Part shown: positions 43,209 through 51,559 of the stretch, one piece after another
How the letters are laid out: every line of letters starts with the position of its first letter
Position numbering within the stretch: position 1 is the stretch's first letter
DNA from: Faucicola osloensis_D
Lineage (GTDB): Bacteria; Pseudomonadota; Gammaproteobacteria; Pseudomonadales; Moraxellaceae
Strand: one strand, 5' to 3'
Length of the DNA stretch: 64,000 nucleotides
Assembly: GCA_020041925.1 (NCBI GenBank)
Contig: CP083409.1
Position numbers and translations under genes: made by a program
Notes under the pieces: model-generated
What the model saw: only the letters and a program-made list of their open reading frames with translations
Told to the model about the DNA's origin: nothing
Database searches by the model: none

Positions 43209-45437
43209 TTATAAAATATCTTTATTTTTTGGTGCAGACGTGTTTTGGCTCTGAGAAAGTAGCACTTCGTCATTCCATTGATACAGTCTTACAATATTGG
43301 GGTAGCCCAAGAAGGTACGTAGGCGCTGAATTAAGCTTGTAATCTGGTCACGGCTTTGCACCACCACAAACAGCAAGGTATAGCCATTACGCTGTTCGAT
43401 ATATTCAAAACCCGCTTGAGTGTCACGTACAATAAAGATTAAATCGCTGATTTGCTCATCGGTCAAGTTTTGATTAATTTTTAGCGCGGCATCAAAATAA
43501 ATACGCTTGGATATCTCATCCTCACTGTTAGACATTCGCCAATGTAGCGGAATCACTTGGTATTCGTTGACACGGCGAATTTCATCAATTGAAAAACATT
43601 TGTGTCGATGTACCACCAAGCCATTTTTTGAAATATGCCCGACAATCGGGTCGCCATATACCGGATGACAACAGCTTGAAAACGTCATCTCCATGTTGGC
43701 TGCATCCGCAATCAAGCTTTGCGGTTGGTTAGCGGCATGGGCGCTGGCTTGGTTTTTGGCAAGCTGCTCTTGGGTCAATAAGCGCGAAACGGCAATCTGC
43801 GGCAGCAATTTACCTGTGGTAAACTCCGTAAAGAACGCACTTTTATCCTGTAAGCCCCGCCAATCAAGTAGCAATTGCCATTGCTCATCACTCACATCAG
43901 CGAGTGAAAGATTTTGCGTTTTAAGCGCGCGCTCAAAGGCGGTTTTACCTTCGTGCTCTTTTTGCTCAGGATTTAAGCCTTTTAACCATTCAAACAACGC
44001 ACGCCGTGCTTTATTGGTTGCCACAAAACCCAGCCACTCCGCTTTTGGAATCGCATTGGGGTCGGTATGAATTTTGACCCTATTGCCAGTTTTCAAAATC
44101 GTACCCAGTTTGGCTTCGACGCCATTGATCTCAGCGCCCGTTGCACGGTTACCGATATGGGTACTGATAGTATAGGCAAAGTCAAGCGCTGTGGAGCCGC
44201 GCGGCAACTCATAGGCATCACCGTTTGGGGTATAGCAAATAATTTTACGTTCATGAAGATAATCAATCAGTTTATCGACCACCGTCACCGCATCAGACGG
44301 CTGCTCTTCGATATCGCTTTCATTGTCGGCAATCAAGTTTTGCAGATTGCGTAGAGACGCCTGAATCACCGACTGGCTAAGAGGCGATGCGGCTTCACCC
44401 ATCAAAATCCCCAAACGGGTGGTTTTGAGCATGGTTTTAGTCAAAATGACCACTTTGATGGTGTCATGGTCGTTTTTATAGGTGATGGTAAATGATTGGT
44501 TGCCCCCCGCACGCGGATGACGGATATTGTCTTCGATACACTCAGCCGCAATTTGGTATTTATTGATAAAATACTTGGCGATTTGGTCGCAGTCTTCCAC
44601 TTTATCCATGACTAGCATAAATTCATAGTGCCACAGCAAATCGGTAATTTCGCCGCGGTTTTTAAAAAACTGGCGAAACAAAGTCACGCGGTTATCGACA
44701 TCTTTGACATAACCTTTAACGCCCAGTCGGCTCAAAACAATATTTAAATAGTTATGAATAGCCTCTTGTTGAAAGGTGCGCCCCAAGCCATGCTGCATAA
44801 GCTTATCGGATAATTTATTATACATAGGCGCATTTAGGCTGCGATAACATAAAATTTCGATATAGTCGGCTAAATCATTAAGCCCAAGCGTACGAGCAAA
44901 CGGCACATAAAAATCCAACGTTTCTTGTGCAGTTGCCTGTTGTTTTTTTTCGGGCACCGCTTCGATGGTGGTCATATTGTGCAAGCGGTCAGCCAATTTG
45001 ACAATCAACACGCGCGGATCTTCTAGCGTTGCGGTAATAATGCGATAAAAAGTCGCGGCTTTATTGATGTGTTTTTCATTGGAGGATTTTAATTTGGTAA
45101 CACCATTGACGATTTGGGCAACTGCCTTGCCAAACTCTCGGGTCAAATCTTCTTCAGTGGTAGGTGTATCTTCCACGGTATCATGCAAAATCGCCGCCAC
45201 AATGGTATCGACATCCATGCGAAAACTACCCAAAATCTCCGCTACCGCCATAGGGTGGGTGATATAAGGCTCGCCGGATTTGCGTTTATCTTTGATATGG
45301 GCTTGGTCGCCAAAGGCACAGGCTTTGAGAACAATTTGCTGTTCGGCATCATCCAAATAATCCAATACACGCATTAGGTCAAACTGTGCAATATCCACAT
45401 CAGGATGGCTTAATTTTGGTAAAGTTGATATATTCAA
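43209..45437 (-). CDS. spoT: (p)ppGpp hydrolase SpoT with degenerate synthetase domain
   Basis: 742-residue RelA/SpoT homologue. The hydrolase half is intact: YITHPMAVAEIL, the HD pair in ILHDTVEDTPTTEEDL and VKLADRLHNMTT. The region where the synthetase belongs (about residues 230-360) lacks the recognisable RxK...S loop and the NGYQSLHT motif; the corresponding place reads GGNQSFTITYKNDHDT. TGS (ICYTPNGDAYELPRGSTALD, about 390-450), helical, zinc-finger (SSCCHPVYGDPI) and ACT domains follow. It should degrade the alarmone but not make it, as known for Acinetobacter SpoT. An intrinsic terminator separates it from rpoZ, so it probably has its own promoter. Confidence 0.95.
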   Translation of the reverse strand: MNISTLPKLSHPDVDIAQFDLMRVLDYLDDAEQQIVLKACAFGDQAHIKDKRKSGEPYITHPMAVAEILGSFRMDVDTIVAAILHDTVEDTPTTEEDLTREFGKAVAQIVNGVTKLKSSNEKHINKAATFYRIITATLEDPRVLIVKLADRLHNMTTIEAVPEKKQQATAQETLDFYVPFARTLGLNDLADYIEILCYRSLNAPMYNKLSDKLMQHGLGRTFQQEAIHNYLNIVLSRLGVKGYVKDVDNRVTLFRQFFKNRGEITDLLWHYEFMLVMDKVEDCDQIAKYFINKYQIAAECIEDNIRHPRAGGNQSFTITYKNDHDTIKVVILTKTMLKTTRLGILMGEAASPLSQSVIQASLRNLQNLIADNESDIEEQPSDAVTVVDKLIDYLHERKIICYTPNGDAYELPRGSTALDFAYTISTHIGNRATGAEINGVEAKLGTILKTGNRVKIHTDPNAIPKAEWLGFVATNKARRALFEWLKGLNPEQKEHEGKTAFERALKTQNLSLADVSDEQWQLLLDWRGLQDKSAFFTEFTTGKLLPQIAVSRLLTQEQLAKNQASAHAANQPQSLIADAANMEMTFSSCCHPVYGDPIVGHISKNGLVVHRHKCFSIDEIRRVNEYQVIPLHWRMSNSEDEISKRIYFDAALKINQNLTDEQISDLIFIVRDTQAGFEYIEQRNGYTLLFVVVQSRDQITSLIQRLRTFLGYPNIVRLYQWNDEVLLSQSQNTSAPKNKDIL

Positions 45438-45538
45438 AAATGTGCCCTCAACGTACGATCGATAGGTTTAACCTGCTAAAAAATTCATATTGTCCTGGTC
45501 AGCAGGTAACTCTATCATAAAAAACGGTTGGATAAAAA

Positions 45539-45559
45539 TAGCTGGCATCAAACCAGCTA
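45539..45559. promoter_or_regulatory. Perfect inverted repeat in the spoT leader
   Basis: TAGCTGG-CATCAAA-CCAGCTA, 7-bp arms with a 7-base loop, about 100 bases upstream of the spoT start and downstream of its likely promoter. It could be a leader hairpin or an operator. Confidence 0.4.
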
Positions 45560-45592
45560 AAGTTAGTAAAAACGTATTATAAAGATATCTTA

Positions 45593-45622
45593 ATTATTCG
45601 CAAAATTACCGTGAATTGTCAA
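45593..45622 (-). promoter_or_regulatory. Probable spoT promoter
   Basis: On the minus strand a perfect TTGACA (45617-45622) and AATAAT (45593-45598) are 18 bases apart, downstream of the rpoZ terminator. A second -10, TATAAT at 45576-45581, pairs 17 bases from a weak TTTGCG and is an alternative. Confidence 0.55.
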
Positions 45623-45656
45623 GCTAAGTTACATATAATTCCACGTTTCATTCAAT

Positions 45657-45687
45657 TAAAAAGTCACCTAAAAAAGGTGACTCTTTA
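45657..45687 (-). terminator. Intrinsic terminator of rpoZ
   Basis: On the minus strand GAGTCACC and GGTGACT arms around a TTTTTTA loop, ending in five T residues, about 45 bases after the rpoZ stop. Confidence 0.85.
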
Positions 45688-45730
45688 TAAAATAATAGTC
45701 GCTAACTATTAACAGTGGCTTAAGCTATCG

Positions 45731-45997
45731 TTAGAATCCATGACCATTTGAAATGCTCAAATCGACATGGTGAAATTTGTTAGGCAATTCGCGCTCAGGT
45801 TGATTTAAGATATCTTTAGTCACAAGGCCTTCAGCGATTTCGCGCAGGGCAAGTACGGTTGGTTTATCATTTTCACGCTCAACCATAGGTTCTGATACAC
45901 CGCGTGCGATTTGGCGCGCGCGTTTACTGGCAACAAGAATCAAATCAAAACGGTTGTGGATATTTTCTAGACAATCTTCTACAGTGACACGTGCCAT
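45731..45997 (-). CDS. rpoZ: RNA polymerase omega subunit
   Basis: 88 residues. MARVTVEDCLENIHNRFDLI is the conserved RpoZ N-terminus, followed by ASKRARQIARG and KPTVLALREIAEGLV. Omega helps fold and hold the beta' subunit and forms part of a ppGpp site. The frame runs 7 codons further up, but ATG 45997 fits the family. Lies upstream of spoT as usual, though a terminator lies between. Confidence 0.96.
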   Translation of the reverse strand: MARVTVEDCLENIHNRFDLILVASKRARQIARGVSEPMVERENDKPTVLALREIAEGLVTKDILNQPERELPNKFHHVDLSISNGHGF

Positions 45998-46078
45998 GAC
46001 GATGGTTATCCTATTCAAAACTAAAAAAGTAATTGATTATTTTAACAAAATTAAACCCATATTGCCAGTGACAATGCA

Positions 46079-46513
46079 CTAATCCAAGATTTTTAACCCT
46101 GCTTTGTTTTCACGTTTTGGACGTTGTGCATCGGTGGACTCGGCTGGTTGACTGGCATTCATTTCAGATTGCGGTGCATTATCGTATTCCGTTGGGTCAA
46201 AGAACATGCCTTGTGAATTTTCTCTGGCATAAATCCCCATCACCGCTTGCATCGGCACCCATAATTCTTGCGAAACACCGCCAAATCGTGCATGAAAATT
46301 AATAAAATCATTATTAATGACCAAATTACCTGTAGCACGGCTAGCGATATTAAGTACGATACGACCATCTTGCACATATTCGACAGGCACCGTGACATTG
46401 GGCTGCGTCGTATCGACCATGATATGTGGGGTCAGGTTATTGTCTTCAAGCCATTCAAAAATAGCGCGTACCATATAAGGGCGAGTCGGGGTTAGTTGAA
46501 AGTCGTTTTCCAT
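46079..46513 (-). CDS. sspB: Stringent starvation protein B, ClpXP adaptor
   Basis: 144 residues. The substrate-binding fold is seen in TPTRPYMVRAIFEWLEDNNL, ATGNLVINNDFINFHARFGG and VPMQAVMGIYARENSQGMFF. A flexible linker (about 110-135) leads to a C-terminal GLKILD, equivalent to the short ClpX-binding tail. SspB delivers ssrA-tagged peptides to ClpXP. It starts 25 bases after sspA on the same strand. Confidence 0.94.
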   Translation of the reverse strand: MENDFQLTPTRPYMVRAIFEWLEDNNLTPHIMVDTTQPNVTVPVEYVQDGRIVLNIASRATGNLVINNDFINFHARFGGVSQELWVPMQAVMGIYARENSQGMFFDPTEYDNAPQSEMNASQPAESTDAQRPKRENKAGLKILD

Positions 46514-46538
46514 GGTGATTCTCTTATTTTAATGATTA

Positions 46539-47150
46539 CTATTTTAAACTAGTTTTAAAGGTTGGGCGATTAAACATCCGCTCCATATATTGATACAACG
46601 GACGGCACAGGTGCAGCGGCAATTCAATACCCATGGGTTTTAAGCGATATAAAATCGATGACAAAATGCAATCACATATACCCATGGTATCTGAAAGAAA
46701 AAAAGCTTTATGGGCAAACAGCGGCGCTATGGTAACCAGTGATTCAGTCAGTTGCTTTCTTGCAATCTTTGCTTGATTGACATCTAAGGTATCCTTATCG
46801 GTCAATAGCGTATCTGCCAATTTAATCCAATCTTTCTCAATGCGCCACCATAATTGACGGTATTGCGCCTTTTCAATCGGATTTTCAGGTAGCAGTTTGT
46901 TCTGATGATAGCGCTCTTCAAGGTATTCAAAAATAATGCGATTGTTATATAAAATCAATTCGCGATGAATAAATACCGGCAGCGTGTTGTAAGGGTTGAT
47001 ATCAGGTAAATCTTCGGCAAAATCCTCATCATCACGAATGTTCGTCTCACTAAATTCTATTTTTTTCTCAAGTAAAACCAGTCTTAATTGGTGACTTAGG
47101 TAGCCATCATCGGCATAAATCAACGGGGTGTTCGAAGTAGGGGTCAACAT
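46539..47150 (-). CDS. sspA: Stringent starvation protein A (glutathione-transferase-like)
   Basis: 203 residues with the glutathione-transferase fold: thioredoxin-like N-terminus (SHQLRLVLLEKKIEFSETNI, then NPYNTLPVFIHRELILYNN) and an all-helical C-terminus (CILSSILYRLKPMGIELPL). SspA binds RNA polymerase and acts in stationary-phase and acid stress in enterics, and is not expected to conjugate glutathione. It follows the petC terminator and precedes sspB, so the pair likely has its own promoter in 47151-47258. Confidence 0.93.
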   Translation of the reverse strand: MLTPTSNTPLIYADDGYLSHQLRLVLLEKKIEFSETNIRDDEDFAEDLPDINPYNTLPVFIHRELILYNNRIIFEYLEERYHQNKLLPENPIEKAQYRQLWWRIEKDWIKLADTLLTDKDTLDVNQAKIARKQLTESLVTIAPLFAHKAFFLSDTMGICDCILSSILYRLKPMGIELPLHLCRPLYQYMERMFNRPTFKTSLK

Positions 47151-47258
47151 AATTAAAAATAATAAGCTGTATCAGCGTAAAGGATAAGCCTAGCTTAAAA
47201 TGACTGAATTAGCAATAACTGTGAAAGTTATCATACCAACCAAGCAATAAATGCGCAT

Positions 47259-47288
47259 AAAAAAAGGCAGCCTAAGCTACCTTTTTTT
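47259..47288 (-). terminator. Intrinsic terminator of petABC
   Basis: On the minus strand AAAAAAAGGTAGC and GCTGCCTTTTTTT arms around TTAG with one wobble pair, 11 bases past the petC stop. Confidence 0.88.
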
Positions 47289-47298
47289 ATATCAACCC

Positions 47299-48012
47299 TT
47301 ATTTAACGTCTTTCCAAAATTCTTTATTGAGTAAGTAAACTGGAATTAATAACGCAAGTAAGAATAAAATGACCCAAAAACCATACACTTTACGTTGGTG
47401 CGCTTGAGGCTCTGCCATCCACGCCATAAAGTTGACGATATCACCAATATTACGACGATATTCTTCTTTTGAGGTGTTCATTTGCATATCATGAAGGACG
47501 AACGGCATGGCAACATTGGGTAGTACGATGTTGTTGGCACCCCAAGGACGACTTGGATCTTCATAGAAGGCTAACAAGTACGTATAAACCCAATCGTTAC
47601 CACGTAGACGTGTTTCAAGTGACAAATCAGGTGGCTGCGCACCAAACCAAGCTTTTTGAAGCTCTGGGTCTACGCCTGCATTGATATGGTCACCGACTTG
47701 GTCAGTGGTCAGCATCAAGTATTTTTCCACCAACTCTTTTGGAATGTCCAAGTCTTTGTACATTTTTGAGTAGCGAACATACTGCGCTGAGTGACAGCCT
47801 GCACAGTAACTCATGAATAATGAGGCACCACGTTGAATAGACGCTTTATTGGTCAAATCCACAGGCGCGGTTTCACACGCCAAATGCGCGTCTTTACCAT
47901 CAACCGTTTTGTAGGTGCCACAGCCGCCTTCGCTAGCTTGTGCAGCTGTCGCGCCCAAACCTAGTGCAACTGTCAAACCCAATCCAGCAACTAATTTTTT
48001 AACCGCTTTCAT
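47299..48012 (-). CDS. petC: Cytochrome c1 of the bc1 complex
   Basis: 237 residues. A signal peptide (ending QAS) is followed by the c-type haem site CAGCHS (about residue 68), WFGAQPPDLSLETRLRGNDW, and a distal Met ligand candidate in LPNVAMPFVLHDM. A C-terminal membrane helix (VILFLLALLIPVYLLNKEFW) anchors it with the haem in the periplasm. It passes electrons from the Rieske protein to cytochrome c or oxidases. The ATG overlaps the petB stop by one base, with GGAGG upstream. Confidence 0.95.
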   Translation of the reverse strand: MKAVKKLVAGLGLTVALGLGATAAQASEGGCGTYKTVDGKDAHLACETAPVDLTNKASIQRGASLFMSYCAGCHSAQYVRYSKMYKDLDIPKELVEKYLMLTTDQVGDHINAGVDPELQKAWFGAQPPDLSLETRLRGNDWVYTYLLAFYEDPSRPWGANNIVLPNVAMPFVLHDMQMNTSKEEYRRNIGDIVNFMAWMAEPQAHQRKVYGFWVILFLLALLIPVYLLNKEFWKDVK

Positions 48013-49247
48013 TAGTGACCTCCAGTTACACGTTCAGGTGGCTGTTTGCAAGTTTCAATCGATGTATAGATTGGCATTAGCAAGAAAAACAAGAAATACA
48101 AAATAGTACAAATACGTGCCACAAGCGTTGCGGTATCACTTGATGGAATTACCCCTAAGTAACCTAAGATCAAGAAACTAACAACAAAGATAGCAAGTGC
48201 AATTTTTGACAACATACCTTTATAACGCATTGAACGCACAGGTGATTTGTCTAACCAAGGCAATACAAATAAAATAGCAATTGATGCTGCCATCACAATA
48301 ACACCCGGCAGGGCTGAACCAAACATAGACGGAGTTGCACGTAACATCGCATAAAAAGGCGTATAGTACCAAACAGGGGCAATGTGAGCAGGGGTCTTAA
48401 GTGGGTTTGCTGCTTCAAAGTTTGGTGGCTCAAGGAAGAAACCGCCGCCTTCTGGGAAGAAAAATACCACGGTAAAGAAAATGATAAAGAATACCACAAT
48501 ACCAATCATATCATGCACGGTGTAGTACGGGTGGAAAGCCACACCATCAAGGGGTACACCATTTTTATCTTTAAGTTTTTTGATATCGATACCATCTGGG
48601 TTGTTAGAACCAACATGGTGCAATGCTACCAAGTGAACAAATACCAGACCCACTAAAATCAAAGGAATCGCAACAACGTGTAACGCGAAGAAGCGGTTTA
48701 GGGTAATACCAGAGATGATATAGTCACCTTTTACCCATTCTCCCAATGCATCACCAATAAATGGAATCGCTGCTGGTAAGTTTAAAATAACCTGCGCACC
48801 CCAGAAAGACATATTACCCCAAGGTAATAAGTAACCGAAGAAACCTTCTGCCATTAAGCACAGATAGATACCCATACCGATGAGCCAAACCAGTTCACGG
48901 GGTTTTTGGTATGAACCATACAACAAGCCACGGAACATATGCAGATACACGACCACGAAGAATGCCGAGGCACCAGTTGAGTGCATATAACGAATTAACC
49001 AACCACCTTGTACATCACGCATAATGTATTCTACAGAAGCAAATGCGCCTTCTGCACTTGGGTTGAACATCATGGTTAGCCAAATACCCGTCACTAACTG
49101 ATTGACCAATACCACCATCGATAATACGCCAAAGAAGTACCAAAAGTTGAAATTCTTTGGTGCGTAATACTTTGACATATGGTATTCATAAGTTTCTGTC
49201 GCTGGAAAGCGCGCATCCACCCAATGCATAAATTTCTTTGCATTCAT
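48012..49247 (-). CDS. petB: Cytochrome b of the bc1 complex
   Basis: 411 residues, eight membrane helices, two haem b sites. Helix-2 and helix-4 His ligands are visible (YMHSTGASAFFVVVYLHMFR and FFALHVVAIPLILVGLVFVH), as is the LPWGNMSFWGAQVI Qo-site segment. The ef-loop motif reads PVWY rather than the mitochondrial PEWY, a variant known in gamma- and betaproteobacteria. It oxidises quinol and recycles one electron (Q cycle). Located between petA and petC with 1-base spacings. Confidence 0.96.
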   Translation of the reverse strand: MNAKKFMHWVDARFPATETYEYHMSKYYAPKNFNFWYFFGVLSMVVLVNQLVTGIWLTMMFNPSAEGAFASVEYIMRDVQGGWLIRYMHSTGASAFFVVVYLHMFRGLLYGSYQKPRELVWLIGMGIYLCLMAEGFFGYLLPWGNMSFWGAQVILNLPAAIPFIGDALGEWVKGDYIISGITLNRFFALHVVAIPLILVGLVFVHLVALHHVGSNNPDGIDIKKLKDKNGVPLDGVAFHPYYTVHDMIGIVVFFIIFFTVVFFFPEGGGFFLEPPNFEAANPLKTPAHIAPVWYYTPFYAMLRATPSMFGSALPGVIVMAASIAILFVLPWLDKSPVRSMRYKGMLSKIALAIFVVSFLILGYLGVIPSSDTATLVARICTILYFLFFLLMPIYTSIETCKQPPERVTGGH

Positions 49248-49248
49248 A

Positions 49249-49833
49249 TTATGCCCCCACCGTTAAGATAGTACCGCTGATGCTATACTCAGGAACTGGC
49301 AAATTACGAGGCGCAGGTTGACCCTTAAAAACACGTCCAGCTAAGTCATACTTTGAACCGTGACAAGGGCATAAAAATCCGCCAAACCAACTGCTACCAC
49401 CCAAATCTGCTGCGCCGACATCAGGACGATAACCTGGTGCACAACCTAAGTGAGTACAAACCCCTTCACACACTAGAACTTCACTATTGTCTTTTGAACG
49501 GCTATTATTTTTGCAGTAGTCAGGTTGTAATGAACTTTCTGATTTTGGATCGGCAAGTGATGATTCTACTTTTGATAAATTATCCATCATCTCTTTGGTA
49601 CGTTTGACAAGAAAAATCGGTTTACCACGATATTTGATAACAATCATTTGTCCTGCTTCGAGTTTGCTTAGGTCTTGGCTAACAGGTGCGCCCGCAGCTT
49701 CTGCTTTTGCACTTGGATACCATGAACGCACAAACGGCGTAGCAATAGCAGCGACACCGACTGCGCTCATAGCGGCAGTGGATGCGATTAAAACTCTTCG
49801 ACGCTTAACGTCGACGCCTTCGGCATGGCTCAT
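49249..49833 (-). CDS. petA: Rieske iron-sulfur protein of the bc1 complex
   Basis: 194 residues. The N-terminus has a twin-arginine-like KRRRVLIASTAA followed by a membrane helix, then the Rieske fold with the 2Fe-2S ligands in CTHLGCAP and CPCHGSKYD. Start is placed at ATG 49833, 6 bases after a strong GGAGGAG; the open frame reaches 49869. A loop of about 25 residues (ADPKSESSLQPDYCKNNSRS) lies before the first cluster motif, as in other gammaproteobacteria. First gene of petABC; a terminator separates it from rpsI. Confidence 0.95.
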   Translation of the reverse strand: MSHAEGVDVKRRRVLIASTAAMSAVGVAAIATPFVRSWYPSAKAEAAGAPVSQDLSKLEAGQMIVIKYRGKPIFLVKRTKEMMDNLSKVESSLADPKSESSLQPDYCKNNSRSKDNSEVLVCEGVCTHLGCAPGYRPDVGAADLGGSSWFGGFLCPCHGSKYDLAGRVFKGQPAPRNLPVPEYSISGTILTVGA

Positions 49834-49997
49834 TAAGAACTCCTCCAGATTAATGAAGTGGGTAATCATATTCCCACACTGGGTTTGTGGCTATTGTAAA
49901 TCAGTTGTTACAGAATTGCCACCTTAGCTGTGCCTAAATTACGCTAATTTTGCTATTTTATGCTATTTTTGCAATAAAATAAATTACCTAAGGTAAA

Positions 49998-50033
49998 TAA
50001 AAAAGACCCTTGCGATAAACAAGAGTCTTTTTT
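49998..50033 (-). terminator. Intrinsic terminator of rplM-rpsI
   Basis: AAAAAAGACCCTTG and CAAGAGTCTTTTTT arms (one mismatch) around CGATAAA, about 50 bases past the rpsI stop on the minus strand; likely works in both directions. Confidence 0.85.
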
Positions 50034-50083
50034 GTAAACGCCAAAAAACGCGGTCGATACGAGAATTTCGACCACGAAAAATA

Positions 50084-50470
50084 TTAACGTTTTGAGAATT
50101 GGGGACGTTTACGTGCTTTACGTAAGCCCAATTTTTTACGTTCAACTTCACGCGCGTCACGAGTCACAAAGCCCGCTTCTTTAAGCGCTGGTTTTAAAGT
50201 TTCGTCTGACTCAATCAATGCACGGGTAATACCGTGGCGAATCGCGCCTGCTTGACCATTGATACCGCCACCTTTTACAGTCACATAGATATCATATTTG
50301 CTAGCAGCATCTAGTAATTCTAAAGGTTGACGTACAACCATTACTGATGTTTCACGACCAAAGTATTGATCAAGTGGTTTACCGTTGACGACGATGTTAC
50401 CTGTACCCGCAGATAAGAACACACGAGCTGTTGAAGTTTTACGACGACCTGTACCGTAATTGCGTTCCAT
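50084..50470 (-). CDS. rpsI: 30S ribosomal protein S9
   Basis: 128 residues. GTGRRKTSTARVFL at the start, VTVKGGGINGQAGAIRHGI in the middle and the basic C-terminus RKARKRPQFSKR that reaches the tRNA in the P site are all typical of S9. It starts 10 bases after rplM on the same strand. Confidence 0.98.
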   Translation of the reverse strand: MERNYGTGRRKTSTARVFLSAGTGNIVVNGKPLDQYFGRETSVMVVRQPLELLDAASKYDIYVTVKGGGINGQAGAIRHGITRALIESDETLKPALKEAGFVTRDAREVERKKLGLRKARKRPQFSKR

Positions 50471-50480
50471 GTGTTACTCC

Positions 50481-50909
50481 TTAGATATCTAATACTTGAG
50501 GTTGTTGAGCAGTATGAGGATGCTCAGTACCTGAGTAAACTTTTAACTTTTTAATCATCGCATAGCCCAATGGACCTTTTGGCAACATACCTTTAACCGC
50601 TTTGTTAAGTACGTCAGCAGGCTTATGTGCGATAAGTTTGGTAAAGTTAGTCTCTTTGATACCACCTGGGTAACCGGTGTGACGGTAGTATTTTTTGTCT
50701 TGCGCTTTTTTACCAGTCACGGCAACTTTCTCAGCATTAATCACAACGATATAATCGCCTGTGTCAACGTGAGGGGTGTAAGAAGGTTTATGCTTGCCAC
50801 GTAAGCGTGATGCGATTTCGCTCGCCAAGCGACCTAATGTTTTACCTTCAGCGTCGACGATGTACCAATCGTGTGTCACTTCATGTGGTTTAGCACTGAT
50901 AGTTTTCAT
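50481..50909 (-). CDS. rplM: 50S ribosomal protein L13
   Basis: 142 residues matching L13 from end to end: DWYIVDAEGKTLGRLASEIA, YTPHVDTGDYIVVINAEKV, KYYRHTGYPGGIKE and MLPKGPLGYAMIKKLKVYSG. First gene of the rplM-rpsI operon, with a good promoter about 75-105 bases upstream. Confidence 0.98.
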   Translation of the reverse strand: MKTISAKPHEVTHDWYIVDAEGKTLGRLASEIASRLRGKHKPSYTPHVDTGDYIVVINAEKVAVTGKKAQDKKYYRHTGYPGGIKETNFTKLIAHKPADVLNKAVKGMLPKGPLGYAMIKKLKVYSGTEHPHTAQQPQVLDI

Positions 50910-50984
50910 GTTTAAAAACCTTTTTGAGTTAATAGTTGAGAGTGAGTGTCTGGGAAACGAGGGCTCTCAAAATTACGAACGCAT

Positions 50985-51013
50985 ATTATAGGGATTGTGT
51001 CAAGAAGTTGCAA
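50985..51013 (-). promoter_or_regulatory. rplM-rpsI promoter
   Basis: On the minus strand, TTGCAA (51008-51013) and a perfect TATAAT (50985-50990) are separated by exactly 17 bases, 75 bases upstream of rplM. This is the best sigma-70 promoter I find in the window. Confidence 0.7.
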
Positions 51014-51055
51014 TATGTGCTTGTCACTTTGGCAAAAAAATATTTCGTAAATTTT

Positions 51056-51250
51056 TCAGTTATATCGCAATTTTTCTTGAATATCCTTTAAAGATATTTC
51101 CAGTAAAGGCAAGTCGTTTTGAATTTCAGCAATTCTATCTTCATCGTCAATTTCAATTAGTTCTTGTTGGTAGGCTTTAATACGATAGTCAATCGCTTCG
51201 GCTACAAAACTCCAGAATTTTCGAGGTAAAGTTATATTAATGTTATCCAT
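51056..51250 (-). CDS. Small hypothetical protein
   Basis: 64 residues, charged and helical: LPRKFWSFVAEAIDYRIKAY then an acidic heptad-like region (LIEIDDEDRIAEIQNDL) and LEISLKDIQEKLRY, suggesting a coiled coil or helical hairpin. I do not recognise it. It is divergent from a second small gene 68 bases away, and both sit between ribosomal-protein and ychF genes. The unusually clean alternation of charges and hydrophobics argues for a real gene. Confidence 0.5.
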   Translation of the reverse strand: MDNINITLPRKFWSFVAEAIDYRIKAYQQELIEIDDEDRIAEIQNDLPLLEISLKDIQEKLRYN

Positions 51251-51318
51251 AGTTTAAGTTCCAAATTTTTATGATGAATTATAGACCTTATAACCTATTA
51301 GTTGCTTAAAGAGATGAT

Positions 51319-51504
51319 ATGGAAGTGAGTCAATGGGAAGACCTTGAAAAATCCATCACGCAGGTCATCAAAGAATTAAAAACTTTCGAAGACCAAGAGT
51401 TAATTGTTATGGTATCAGACGATGGGGGCGAAACGTTCAAATCCGTAAAATTGCTTGGAAAAGATTTTATTGATGGTAAGCCTTATTGTGTTTTATTTGT
51501 ATAA
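51319..51504 (+). CDS. Small hypothetical protein
   Basis: 61 residues: an N-terminal helix (WEDLEKSITQVIKELKTF) and an alpha/beta-looking part (QELIVMVSDDGGETFKSVKL, then DGKPYCVLFV). AGAGATGAT lies just before the ATG. Family not recognised; the acidic, compact make-up resembles small immunity- or antitoxin-like proteins, but there is no toxin motif next to it, so no function is claimed. Followed directly by a bidirectional terminator. Confidence 0.5.
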   Translation: MEVSQWEDLEKSITQVIKELKTFEDQELIVMVSDDGGETFKSVKLLGKDFIDGKPYCVLFV

Positions 51505-51546
51505 AAAAGGAATAAGAGCAAAGAAAGGGTGAGCTTATTCCTTTTT
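51503..51546. terminator. Bidirectional intrinsic terminator
   Basis: AAAAAGGAATAAG and CTTATTCCTTTTT arms around a 17-base partly paired loop, between the small plus-strand gene and ychF on the minus strand. Confidence 0.8.
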
Positions 51547-51559
51547 GTGTTGCTTAAAT

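Noticed and set aside
48012..49247. PVWY instead of PEWY in cytochrome b as a defect
   Set aside because: This variant of the Qo-site motif is known in beta- and gammaproteobacterial cytochrome b and does not imply loss of function.
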